A DNA stretch of 64,000 nucleotides, taken from assembly GCA_024364735.1 (NCBI GenBank), contig JAGFNQ010005390.1:1-64000 (forward strand). The letters are read 5' to 3'. Source of the stretch: Boesenbergia rotunda (taxonomy: Eukaryota; Streptophyta; Magnoliopsida; Zingiberales; Zingiberaceae). Shown here piece after piece: positions 32,238 through 43,126 of this stretch. A program made the position numbers and the translations under genes. The notes under the pieces were generated by a model, which saw only the letters and a program-made list of their open reading frames with translations, did not search any database and had not been told where the DNA came from. Position 1 is the stretch's first letter. Every line of letters starts with the position of its first letter.

Positions 32238-32486
32238 GTCATCGGGGCTCTGGTGCAGCGGTAGGGCGACTAGTCGCTATCCCAGGCATCCGCGGTTCGA
32301 TCCCTAGCTACGGCGTATTTGCAAAAATTTTTCCTCCAAATAGGGTGTGAACCCTGGGACATTGGGCTTCTAGACCGCCCACTCCGAGCGCTTCTGGATT
32401 TACCTTGGCGGCCGGTGGAAAACTTCCGTGTGGCTGGGCCGGTCGCCCGAGGTTGGTTGGAAAAACCTCGTTAATCATTTTTTTTT
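32238..32486 (+). mobile_element. tRNA-derived SINE, copy 5 (most complete)
   Basis: 249 bp, plus strand. A-box TGGTGCAGCGGTAGG at 32251-32265, B-box GGTTCGATCC at 32294-32303, body with CGCCCACTCCGAGCGCTTC, tail AACCTCGTTAATCATTTTTTTT. Flanked by 16-bp duplications TATACTCGGAAAATCT (32222-32237) and TATACTCGAAAAACCT (32487-32502). The other petD copy at 26666 shows the uninterrupted site, which fixes the ends. The T-rich tail is typical of some plant SINEs. Confidence 0.9.
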
Positions 32487-32670
32487 TATACTCGAAAAAC
32501 CTACTTCAACTATTTATATCAAATAAGGAATACAATATTTTGAAGTTGAAGAAAAATATCCAAATAACATATCTTACTTTTTCAATAATCCATATTTCTA
32601 ACAATGATGAAATATTATTGTCTATCGTTCCTCGCCAGTATGATATGATCAATTACAAATATCTATGATT

Positions 32671-33310
32671 CTATAAAGAACCAGAAATTCCTTGTTTACG
32701 TATCATTGGAAAATGCATTAACATAAATATGGAAGTAAGAAGAGGTTATACAAAAGTGTGTAAATTATAAAAACGAGTTAAAGTAGATTGACTCACACTA
32801 GCACTTCCACGTAATAACTCTACCAAAGGCGATCCTATTCCAGGATTAGCTTTAGGTACGCATGTAACAATTTTGACTGCCCAATAACCAATTTGGTCCC
32901 AAGTTAAGAAATAACCAGTTACACCAAAAGATGTGGTCAATACAGCCAAAACCACACTTGTAACCCAAGTTAATTCATGAGGTTTTTTAAAGCCACCTAT
33001 AAGGTACACACGAAATACATGAAGAATCATCATTAGAACTATCATACTAGCCGACCATCGCTGAACTGATCGGATTAACCAACCAAAATTGGCCTCAATC
33101 ATTATGTATTGAACAGTGAAAAAGTCTCTGTAACAGTTGGATGGTAGTAAAAAGTCATCGCAAAACCTGTAGCTACTTGTACTAAAAAACAAGTGTGATC
33201 CCCCCTAAACAATAAAATATGTTGACATGAGGAGGAACATATTTACTAATCATATCATCTGCGATCGCCTGAATCTCAAATGTTCCTCAAACCAATCATA
33301 TACTTTATTG
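32671..33310 (-). pseudogene. petB: petB exon 2 (cytochrome b6)
   Basis: Most of cytochrome b6 is readable, including the helix region WSASMIVLMMILHVFRVYL, TSFGVTGYF, WDQIGYWAVKIVT and SPLVELLRGSASV. A TAA interrupts after LHTFV at 32746 and the same frame continues to the native stop at 32671. A one-base deletion near 33285 breaks the N-terminal part (YDWFEEHL). Heme-ligand histidines in the retained helices are present, but the gene is dead. Confidence 0.92.
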
Positions 33311-34271
33311 AGAATGGTAACCCAAAACCAAGAAACTCCCCTCGGAGAACCGTATATGAGAAATTTATCTCGTACGGCTCAAGCAGAAACATACAAATGT
33401 TGATTTCAACAGATATGTAATTGAAAATTCAAAACTTCGTAGCTTAACTACTTGATTTACTCCGACCCAATAATACAAAGTAAAAAAAAATGAAAATATA
33501 TTCTTTGTATTTTTTGTATGATAAGGCCTAAAAATATCAAGTTAGCTTATCCGTCTTTTTTTATGTTGATTATTGCATGCTTCTTAGATCTTCTCTTTCC
33601 TATTTATTTTTAATTTCATTTCTTTTTTTTTGTGTAATCTGTATTGACTCTTATTTAACTATTTATTTATCTTTTTTAACTATTATATATATATTTGGTA
33701 TAGTAATTCAATCAATTGAGACTCCAAATTCATACTAGAACCACGATGACTTAATAAAGCCAAGCCTCAAGCCAAGCTAAACTCAAGGGTTCTCTAAGTA
33801 AGAACACTTTCATAATCACTTATTCAATGAATGTATGTTATGACTCAACAAAATCTAGATCTAGAAAAGGAGTTGTCCTTCTGAAAAAAAAAGAAGTAAG
33901 TTTGAAAGAAGAAAAAATCATTTGATCTAGGAAATATTTATTTGAAATATTTGGAGTCTGGTTTCAAGATCCGAATATTAGTTATGAATCATAGTTTTCA
34001 TATTTCTTTTCTTGATCTATTCTATATTACATGGATTTCTGTTCCAAATACTAGAATAATTATCCGACGAAATAGACTCATCTTGATAGAGATAACAGAA
34101 CTATTCTCTATATTACTAATAGGATCAATTATAACAAGTCACACACTCATATTCTGGAGATGCCGAAACAAATAAATTCCACTGTCGAACTACCAAAATG
34201 GTCTAGAAATCAAAATTTTAAGTTTAAGGAAAGTAATTTTTTTAACTAGTACTTCATAGTTTTTATTAAAG
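33311..34271 (-). other. petB group II intron remnant and petB-psbH spacer
   Basis: Chloroplast-derived non-coding sequence. The plus-strand ORF 33942-34175 lies within it and is not a gene. Confidence 0.7.
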
Positions 34272-34491
34272 TTAACTCGTTGCAATTCCATCTAGTAAAA
34301 TGGATGAATTATAAATTTCCAAAATAATAGATAGAAATACCGCAAATAGTCATAGCGACCCCCATTAGTGGTGTAGTCCCCTAGTCCAAAGCCACTTTAC
34401 CATATTTCAAATTAAGTGGTTTCAATAAATTCCCTACTGTAGTTCTTCTTGGCCCAGATCTAGAACTATCCTCAATGGTTTGTGTAGCCAT
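34272..34491 (-). pseudogene. psbH: psbH (photosystem II phosphoprotein)
   Basis: Starts ATG GCT ACA CAA ACC (MATQTIEDSSRSGPRR) and ends in the normal place. Length 220 is not a multiple of three; a small deletion in the middle (after KYGKVA) creates TAG. Confidence 0.9.
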
Positions 34492-34611
34492 AAATCCTAT
34501 TTATTTAATCATTGGTTGAGATCTGTTGACTTTGTATACCATTTTGTTGTAGTTGTAAATAAACGATCTTATTATAGATCCATTGTATTGTGATCTTGAA
34601 ATTGTCTAAAA

Positions 34612-34743
34612 ATGAAAATAGCAACCCTAATCGCCATCATTATATCTGGTTTACTTGTAAGCTTTACTAGGTACACCTTATATACTGTTTTTGGGCAACC
34701 CTCTCAACAACTACGAGATCTATTCGAAGAACACGAGGACTAG
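34612..34743 (+). pseudogene. psbN: psbN, still an open 43-codon ORF in the NUPT
   Basis: Full-length 43-residue frame (MKIATLIAIIISGLLVSF, GQPSQQLRDLFEEHED) on the strand opposite to psbT/psbH, as in chloroplasts. Several substitutions (for example G to R in the helix). It is listed as a pseudogene because nothing suggests nuclear expression. Confidence 0.9.
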
Positions 34744-34807
34744 TTGAAGTAATGAGTCTCCCTACCCTAAATGGCAGACTCATTACTTCATTTGAAATAA
34801 TGAAAAA

Positions 34808-34915
34808 TTATTTTACTTTTTTAGTTGGAACCTTAAGGCGGTTCTCGAAAAAAGATAGCGAAAAAATTATCCCTAAAGTAGAGACTAAAAGGAATGTATA
34901 AACCAATGCTTCCAT
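34808..34915 (-). pseudogene. psbT: psbT (photosystem II T protein)
   Basis: 108 bases, the normal 35-residue length. One base lost and one gained about 25 bases apart put the middle out of frame (FSLSFFENRL in place of the native stretch) while the start MEALVYTFLL and end KVPTKKVK are normal. Confidence 0.9.
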
Positions 34916-35104
34916 AGATTCGATCATGGTTTACAATTATAGCATCCACACCTATTCATTTGGCATCATTTACCATATAGTATAAAATATAAAGATAAAG
35001 AAAAGGAAAAGAAAAGAGAGTGATTCAAGTCAAGATTTCTTAAGTACTCTAACCCTTTGTCAAATAAAAAAAAACGAGGCGAAAGATACCAGAGTAATCT
35101 TGTA

Positions 35105-36459
35105 TCAGACTACTTGTCTCCTTGTAGTTGGATCTCCTATTTTTTGGAATTCTCCAAATTCCACTTGAGAATCCAAATCTAGATCAATACCAGCAAAAAC
35201 ATCTCTGAGCAAGGTTCTAGCATCATGCCAAATGTGTCCGAAAAAAGAAGAGCAAAGCAAACGTAGCATGACCAAAAGTGATCCAACCCCTTGGACTGCT
35301 ATGAAAAATGCCATCAGATTTCAAAGTAGCTCGATCTAATTCAAAAATTTCACCTAATTGGGCATGACTAGCATATTTTTTAATAGTCACAGGATCACTA
35401 TAATAGACTTCATTGAGTTCGTCACCATAGAACTCAACAGTTACACCTACTTGTTCAACACTATACTTTGATTATGCTCTCCTAAAAGGAACATCAACTC
35501 TCATAATTCTTTCTCCATCCACCAAAACCACTGGAAATGTTTCAAAAAACGTAGACATACGACGTACAGAAAGCTCCCACCCTTCTTTATCTCTAAAGAT
35601 AGAGTGCCCTAACTATCCAACAGTTATTCCATCCCTGTTATCCATTGACCCTTCTCTGAATAAACCCCCTTTTGCCAGATTATTACCAATGAAATTTTAA
35701 AATGCTAATTTTTGGGGAATTTTAGACCAGGCTTCCGATAAACTTAGATTTTTATCTAGTTCGGCGCTGACTCTTCGGTATATTTCTTGCTGAATGTATC
35801 CTTGATCCTACTGATAACGAGTGGGACCAAATAATTCAATTAAAGTTGTTGCTCAACCATACCACATAGTTCCAGCAACAACGAAAGCTAAAAAAAATAG
35901 CAGCGATACTACTGGAAAGTACGGTTTCAAATATTTCCCATACACAATCCTTTGTGTAGACGTTGAGGTGGACAAACACTAAGATGGAATAAGCCCTCTA
36001 ATATGCCCAATGTACCTGCTGCAATATGATGAGAGGCAATTCCTCCGGGAATAAAAGGATCAAAGCCTTCCGCACCCCATGCAAGACTTACAGGTTGCAC
36101 TTTTCTGATTAGTCCATAAGGATCGAACACCCATAATCCAGGACCATACAAACCTGTTACATGAAATGCGCCAAAACCCAAGCAAGCCAACCCTAAGAGA
36201 AATAAATGAATTCCGAAGATCATAGGCAAATCCAAAGAAGGTTTGCCCATATGTTCATCGCAGAAGATTTCTAGGTCCCAATACACCCAATGCCAGATTG
36301 TTGCCAAGAAGCACAAACCAGAAAACACAATATGTGCCCCTGCCACACCTTTATAACTCCAAATACCTAGATTCGTTATAGTTACCCCTGAAATACTCCA
36401 ACCGCCCCATGAATTGGTTATTCCTAAATGAGTCGTGAAGGGTATAACGGACACACCTT
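35105..36459 (-). pseudogene. psbB: psbB 3' part (CP47)
   Basis: CP47 chlorophyll protein of photosystem II. 35927-36454 is one open piece (GITNSWGGWSISG, IVFSGLCFLA, SHHIAAGTLGIL, HLSVCPPQRL). 35105-35314 holds the C-terminus (FGHIWHDARTL, GDPTTRRQ). The middle is broken by indels and stops. It is interrupted at 36460 by the LTR insertion and continues at 38146. Confidence 0.93.
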
Positions 36460-36464
36460 GTCTC

Positions 36465-38145
36465 TGTAGGGATCTCCCGGTGACATATAAAAAATAGCAG
36501 AAACAAGATCCCTCGAGCGATCCGTGTGAAAGAAAAGTCGTACAAAGCCGATCTACAACTACTGATCTTATGGATATACCTTTGATGCGTGCCCTTTCAT
36601 TTATCCTGCTCGCCCAAGGTACGCCGGATCTCTTGCATGTTTAAGCGTGCGTGCCTCTATGCGTATCAACATGGGCACGATCTCTCAACTTTGGAGAAGA
36701 GCTACCTTAGTTGTGCTAGCAACTTGAGGTAATTCACAAAAGCACCAAGAACCCCAAGAAAGGGTTTTGGCCAAGAGGGAGAAGAGAAAGAAGAGAGGAA
36801 GGGAAAAGACTTTTTTTCATCCAAATGACAAGACCCTCTTTTATACTCATCCCGTGAATTGGGAAGAGGTTTTTGTCCCTTTAGCTTCCCTTCATTAAAG
36901 CCAATAAAGAGCACATCTTCTCATGTGGCTCTTCAACTTCTCTCCATTCAATGAAGAGAGACTTTTTTCTTTTCCTTTATTATTAATTCATTAAACACTT
37001 TAATGAATTAATATCTCATGAGTTCCCGATCAGGTCTCCCGAGCTCCTAACCAGGTCTCCCGAGCTCCCGACTAGGTCTCCCGAGCTCCTAAACAGGTCT
37101 CCTGAAGTATCGTGTCCTTAGTGTGTGACCCAATAGGTTCTCATAACGTTGACAATGTGCCTAAATCGCTTTAGACACATAAGCAATGAGCGACATCTAG
37201 CAATGAGGCATAGACTGTGTATGACCTTGTCCTTCTATCCTTGTCCTTCTATCCTCGATAACAAGAAAGTCGAGATCCAACTTAACCTAAGTAACAAGAA
37301 AGTCGAGATCCAACTTAACCTCCATGACTAGGATAATGTATGACCTTGTCCTTCTATCCTCGATATCTAAATTGACCAATGAGGCATAGGCTGTGTCATT
37401 CTCGATCAATCTTTGTGTTTCTTGATCCCCAAGTAGACTCACTCAAACAAATGAGCTCAATATCTCATATTAACTCATTTGAGCATGGCCATGCGTTTTA
37501 GTAGTCCTACTAGATAAGGGGCCCACAGATATCACTCTCGTCATATGGGAGGGATAGATCTCATCTACATCACTCATATCCCTCCGCATAATTTATTACA
37601 TACCCAGTGATCGCCTTTATAGTCCACCCTGTTACAGGTGGCGTTTGACGATACTAAAGTACATAACTCCTCATGTAGGGAACCGTAGTGACTTCAGGTC
37701 TAAGGACTATTCATACTAATAGTCACATGAGAAAGTTTATGACACTCATATGACAATCTATGAAACTCTTTCATGGCGAGTCAATTCAGTACACATTCTC
37801 TAATGTATACCCATGTGTCAACTTGATATCACATATCCATGACTTGTGAGCTCAAGTCATCAATTGATCTACATGCTAGTCTCCATACATTAATATTGTC
37901 CTTGAATATTAATGCTTGACTAGGAATAATTTAGTGTAGTATTCTCTACATTATCTCACTATCGATTCAACCAATCGATATGATGTAGATAAGAACCTAC
38001 TACCCAAGGGCATTATTATACTTAGTTATTTGGCACAAGTATAAAGTAAGTATAATAACCAAGCATACATTTATTAATGATAGAATATGATACAAAAAGT
38101 CCCTACTCAATCATCACATAATTGGCTCTAGGGCTCCTACTAACA
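36465..38145 (-). mobile_element. Solo-LTR-like insertion inside psbB
   Basis: 1681 bp with TG...CA ends (plus strand TGTAGGGATCTCC ... CTCCTACTAACA) and a perfect 5-bp duplication GTCTC (36460-36464 and 38146-38150) that restores psbB when removed. Minus-strand start TGTTAGTAGGAGCCCTAGAG looks like a Copia LTR. It contains a short tandem repeat of CAGGTCTCCCGAGCTCC type (37025-37095). No coding domain and no primer site, hence a solo LTR is the simplest reading. Confidence 0.85.
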
Positions 38146-38317
38146 GTCTCCACATTGGATCAAGAGTAGGGTCAGAGGGATCAAAAATCGCTAATTCATA
38201 TAAAGCCATCGAATCGGCCCAACCAGCAACTAGGGTTGTATGCATTATATGAACCGAAAGTAATCGACCAGGATCATTCAATACGATAGTATGAACACGA
38301 TACCAAGGCAAACCCAT
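38146..38317 (-). pseudogene. psbB: psbB 5' part (CP47 N-terminus)
   Basis: MGLPWYRVHTIVLNDPGRLL to DPMWR, the N-terminus of CP47, separated from the rest by the insertion at 36465-38145. Confidence 0.93.
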
Positions 38318-38773
38318 GGAAATACCCCTTTATCAAAAAAGCAAGACACTATGTCACTTTATTTTATCGCATTGGAATTGGAAAATAATATACTATGTAC
38401 CTAACTTTTCAGTAGATTCTGTATGAGAAAAGGTTAATATTTATTCGTTCCATTGAAAATAAGGTAAAAATTATGTTCGTAAGAACAAAGAGAAGTGGAT
38501 CTATTCTATACCTGATAAGTACTAATACGCAATGGGAGGATTTCTCCTATTTTCGGGAAACAAATACATGGATACTTGTTTATCATTCCAATGATTGATA
38601 CGTTAGTTAAGTTTTCTCTTTGTTCATTCTGTCTTACTCTATAAACCTTTCAATCTATGTATAAAAATCTATTTATAAAATATAATAAAGAGAAAAAGAG
38701 ATAGCGATGATAAAGTCATTGTTATGTTTCCATATTAACGCGAAGTATAGTGCTCAATTTTGTCTTTAAATTA
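38318..38773. other. psbB-clpP spacer (NUPT)
   Basis: Chloroplast intergenic sequence between the divergent psbB and clpP. No feature beyond this. Confidence 0.7.
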
Positions 38774-38844
38774 ATGCCCGTTGGTGTTCCAAAAGTACCT
38801 TTTCAGAATCCCAGAGAGGAAGACGCAACTTGGGTTGAGTTATA
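38774..38844 (+). pseudogene. clpP: clpP exon 1
   Basis: MPVGVPKVPFQNPREEDATWVE, the N-terminus of the plastid Clp protease subunit. The intron 5' border is mutated. Intron 1 remnant occupies 38845-39674. Confidence 0.88.
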
Positions 38845-39674
38845 GTCTGACTTGTCAGACATATTGAGTCATATGGAATTTACCCGTTTTCTCCCCTGAT
38901 CGAGATATCTTCTGTTTTGCCCAAGAAATATTGTATTGAGGGAAGCATCAATCATTCGGAGCGTGAAGTGTAATTAGATCAATTTATTTGTATTTGCATT
39001 TTGGGATCCATATTATCAATTAGGAGGATTTATTGTTCACTTGGAAAAATAAAAACAAAGTATTCAGGCTCCGTTCAGTAAATATCAAATTGGTAATATA
39101 TGTATGATTATTACTTGTATTATAAAGGATTCTTATCCTTACTATATTACTATAAGTAAGATGAGTTATTATAAGAGTGATTTCAAACATCCAAGCAATA
39201 ACCAACAGAATAGCATGATCAATAACATCAAATAGTTGAGTTGGGAAAAGTCATGAAACAAATTGAAAAAAAAAAAAGAAACGGTACTAAGATTATTTGC
39301 CCTATATGTGCAAATAAAATTGGGGCAGATCTTTTCCCGGAGTAGAACATGAACCTAAAAGAATTGCAAGGGCCCATTCAGGAACAAGAAAATTACATCG
39401 TGATTTGAATATCGATGAAATAATACATCAATGAGACAAATTAGTTCAATAAATTATGCTTTTTTATAGGTAAGGAAGCGAGAACACATCTCATGTTTTT
39501 TGAAAAATGGAAGAAAAATGTTTTTTTATAAAAAACCTATTAAGTTAAAGAAAAAGAAATAGAACAAGAATCGGCACATTGATTCTTTTTTCTCCATTTC
39601 ATTTTGATTTTGGATCATATGCATCCAAAGGTGTGTGTACGACTCCTAAAGGACTAAAGGATAGGATTTTTTTC

Positions 39675-39975
39675 CTAATCAACCGACTTTATCGAGAAAG
39701 ATTACTTTTTTTTAGGATAAGAGGTCAAGGAGGAGATCTCGAATACTATTGCTAGTGTCATGGCATATCTTAGTATAGAAGATCAGACTAGAGATCTTTA
39801 TTTATTTATAAACTCTCCCAGCGGATGGGTAATATTAGGAATAGCTATTTTTGATACTAAGCAATTTGTGTCGCCCAACGTGCATACAATATGCATGGGA
39901 ATAGCCATTTTGATGGCATCTTTCATCCTGGTCGGAGGAGAATTTATCAAATGTCTAGCATTCCCTCAGGCTTGG
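39675..39975 (+). pseudogene. clpP: clpP exon 2
   Basis: RLYRERLL, then MAYLSIEDQTRDLYLFINSP and HTICMGIAILMASFILVGGE. The GQE codon is TAA. The catalytic serine context (normally G-x-A-x-S-x-G/A-S) has lost its serine (MGIAILMAS). Presence of both clpP introns points away from grasses. Exon 3 is absent; 39976-40490 is intron 2 remnant. Confidence 0.9.
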
Positions 39976-40559
39976 CGCCAATGAATTTTGATTTGAAAAA
40001 AAAAGAAACACTATGCCTTCGCCATATTGAATATGAATAATAAGTAATAATAGCATGACACTTCGAGTTCGATCTCAAAAAATCATTATTTTATTTTATT
40101 GTTTTTTCATAACATGAGATTTTGTATCGAGATCGTAGTATGAAACAATGAGTATTTCCGATTTGTTGATTTTGTGTCAGGAGTACATTTCGGTGTCACA
40201 AACTTTTTTTCTTCCACACCAGAAGTCTCTTTTTGATATTCATCTTATAAAAGAGTATGAAAAAAATAAATTTTCCTTATTTGATAGTATCAGAAGGGAA
40301 CTTTGGGATTGCTAAATCATAGATAAGATATCTATATAAAGCAACAGAACCATCATAGTATTTTTTACTCCTACGAAAGGAAGGGTGGTAAATGGATAAT
40401 TCAATGACCTAAATCAGATAATGGCGGTGATCATTTCCTTATAGGCTACTATCATTTGGTGGAGATTCAGCTGGAAGGGATGACGGCGGTGGAAAATTTT
40501 TGGTTCTAATGATTTACGTCAGGCAGTTGGTGGTGCTTCTATCTGTTGGTGGTGCATTA

Positions 40560-40662
40560 TGGCATAAACGTTTAGGGCACATCTCTAGAAATAGAGTTGA
40601 ATGACTTGTATAAGATGGACTTTCAAATTCCATTGATTTTACGGATCTAGACATTTGTGTTG
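40560..40662 (+). pseudogene. Copia A pre-integrase fragment, left of Gypsy F
   Basis: LWHKRLGHISRNRVE followed by stops and then D-L-D-I-C-V, the first half of the GAG-pre-integrase HHCC finger. The frame joins that at 60033 once the insertion and one copy of its target duplication are removed. Confidence 0.85.
40658..40662. repeat. Target duplication TGTTG, left
   Basis: Matches 60033-60037 exactly; delimits Gypsy F. Confidence 0.92.
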
Positions 40663-40959
40663 TGTTCCGGAAGGAATCGACGTCGATGGCCTGTCACCAG
40701 AGTCCAATCCACCGGGATGACGACAAGAGAGGAAAAGCTCTTGTCCTACGAGATTAACACGAGCGTTAATGGGAACACGCCGGAGGTTGTCTGACGGAGC
40801 CCACTCCGACGCTCAAGTCAGTGCCTTAGACCTTAGTATAGGAGATGGCAGAAAGCAAGGAGAAGGTGTAAGTTAGAGAGTGCGTAACCCCTTTACCGGA
40901 GGGGTTGGAGTACCTTTTATACCTGAGGCGGTAGTCACACGTGTCTCCACGATCCTTGT
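40663..40959 (-). repeat. Gypsy F 3' LTR, first piece
   Basis: TGTTCCGGAAGGAATCGACG start as in the 5' LTR at 59301. Contains the minus-strand TATA box TATAAAAG at 40914-40921. Interrupted by Copia B at 40960. Confidence 0.9.
40914..40921 (-). promoter_or_regulatory. TATA box in Gypsy F 3' LTR
   Basis: TATAAAAG on the minus strand, also present at 59544-59551 in the 5' LTR. Confidence 0.65.
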
Positions 40960-42316
40960 TGTAGGACCGATGCACGTGAGAGGGGGGTGAATCATGTGAC
41001 TTTTAAAACTTACGTTTTAAAATCAGAGTCGATAGAAAAGCGTACGATGCTTTGAAAAACGTGCGCGGCAGAAGAATTAAAATGAAACACGAAAGCGAAA
41101 AATAATAAAAAAATAAGCGAGGAGTTTTACTTCGTTCAGAGCCTTCGGCGACTCCTACTCGAAGGCCCAGGCTCCTTGAACCTTTCCTGTGGGCAATCCA
41201 CTAAAATCCTCTAGTGGTAAACTCCCGGTAGAGCGATTCTAATACAAGATTGGGTGGAAGTGTAACAACCCTACACTTCCCCCTTAAATAATTTCAGTGC
41301 AGACAGAACAATTAAAAATGTGTTACCCAACACTTAAGATTATCTGAAGCAGCTTGGGTGTTGGGAGCGATCTTCCGGCAGCGGTCGGACAGCGTCGAGT
41401 CAAAGCACAAACCACAGTAGAGGAGCGTGGAAGCAGGAGAGCGCCAAAGCTTGAACAAGAGAAAAAAAACTTGTCTTGTTAGAGGGCTCGCTTGCCTCTT
41501 TTTATAGTGCCTTGAGCTACCAATATTCAATCCGATGCATGATCTTCTCAGCCCAAAATTTATCCATCAGCAAGCTATTCATTGGGATAATTCAAAGAAG
41601 ATAACATTTCTATCCTTTACTTCACTTAAAAAATAATATAAATAAAGTTTAAACTCTCGTACAGAATAATATTTTATCATTAGTAGGATTAATTTTATTC
41701 TTAAATAAAATAATAAATACGAATAATTTAAATGAGAGTTTATCCTCCACCGAGGCTTTAAATGAGGAATACTTTAGTAAAATTTAACTACAAATATTAA
41801 TTAGTTCACATAGCAAATAAAACCTGTAAAATAGAGTTAATGCAATGGACTAAGATAAGAATGCATTTAGAGTTAATTAGACCCCGTCCAAACCTGGATA
41901 AGGATCTAACCAGGACTCAACCGAGGTCACCAAAATGGGCCTAAGTTGGGTCGTGCCTACAGTCCTAAAATAGGACCCGTCCTCACTGGTTCGCTCCTCC
42001 AGTGACTTACCTTACTTACCTCGTACAGCTCTACTCAACTTCTTAACCCACCAGGTCTTCCTGCCAGGGCTCAACCACCCTGGTCTTCTTGCCATGTTTC
42101 AACCAACTTGGGCTTTAGCCAATTGTCAGGCCCCGCAAACCCAACTGGACTTCCCACCAGGACTCAACCACCTTGGACTTCAACCTGGTGTCAGGTCCTA
42201 AGCCTTTCAACCCTGCACACTTAGAAAAGAGGTCAAAACCAAAAGCAAGCCTAACTTTATCCTATTTGTCATTCATCAAAACTTATGTTTAACTATTAGT
42301 GTAAATTGCACCAACA
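40960..42316 (-). repeat. Copia B 3' LTR
   Basis: TGTAGGACCGATGCACGTG ... GCACCAACA on the plus strand, paired with 48460-49818. ORFs inside are spurious. Confidence 0.93.
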
Positions 42317-42330
42317 ATCTTCCCCTTTTT
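42317..42330 (-). promoter_or_regulatory. Copia B polypurine tract
   Basis: Minus-strand AAAAAGGGGAAGAT directly before the 3' LTR, the plus-strand primer of reverse transcription. Confidence 0.85.
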
Positions 42331-43126
42331 GATGAAATGATAACTTGGGTTAAAGTTGGAAAATACCAGATATGCAAATGACTTGCTCTAAGATCAGGAA
42401 ATTTTAATTTTCTAACCTAACCCTTAAACCCTCCCCCTTTGGCATTCATCAAAACAAAGAAATAATAAGTGCACAAGCATTAGAAATAAAACACACAGTC
42501 AAGTAATATGCCAGCTAAGTAAAAAATACTTTAAGTATTTTGGGAAGAAGAAAAAAATTCTTAGCACGCATTCAGTTTCTGAAATAATAAGTGCACCACG
42601 CATTTTTTTTAACTAACATATTCGAAAGAGCACAAAAAGCGAAAGATTTTAACTCATGCTCCCCTTGAACCAAGTAAGAATTTTAGCCCTTTTTAGGTGT
42701 CTAACCTTAGTTACTAGCTAAATATCTAGATGATAGTAGTGTTCACTGGGTTAGTCAAGTCAAGTAATAATGTCTAGCTCAGATTTTAATTCACGACTAC
42801 TTGACTTGATCACTGTAATGTGGGTATTTTACGCCCAGACTTACTGCGATGCACAGATTTAAGCATTCTGAAGTCCAGGCAAAGTCCTATGCATCTCACA
42901 ACCGTTCTATGTTTTGTAAGCACAAACAAGTTAACCTTAATGTGTTTTGTGAAATGCGGCTACCTAAATCTATAGGTTCATGCAGTTTTAGGGGTCAAAC
43001 TTAGGCTAAATCTACCATTTTTTTCCAAAGTTGCCAATTAAACCAAGAATCAAAGTAATTAAGCTAATGGTCAAACAGAATATGCCAGCTGATTATTCAA
43101 AAGAAGTAAGTGTGATCAGGTCAGTT
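42331..43126 (-). other. Copia B 3' untranslated region
   Basis: About 800 bases without ORF between RNase H and the polypurine tract, as usual in SIRE-type elements. Confidence 0.7.

Larger units (their letters stand above)
31332..40500. other. Nuclear plastid DNA insertion (NUPT), petD to clpP
   Basis: Chloroplast gene order and orientation are kept: petD, petB, psbH, psbT and psbB on the minus strand, psbN and clpP on the plus strand. Nonsense codons and indels are found in most genes, and two mobile elements have inserted (SINE 32238-32486, LTR 36465-38145), so it is an old nuclear copy and not organelle DNA. The right edge lies somewhere in 40430-40545, in the clpP intron 2 remnant. Confidence 0.93.

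Noticed and set aside
34612..34743. psbN as a functional nuclear gene
   Set aside because: It lies in the middle of a decayed plastid insertion without transit peptide or nuclear promoter; a 43-codon frame can survive by chance.
39976..40545. Functional clpP with exon 3 beyond intron 2
   Set aside because: No exon 3 sequence is found before Copia A starts, and exon 2 carries a nonsense codon and lacks the catalytic serine context.
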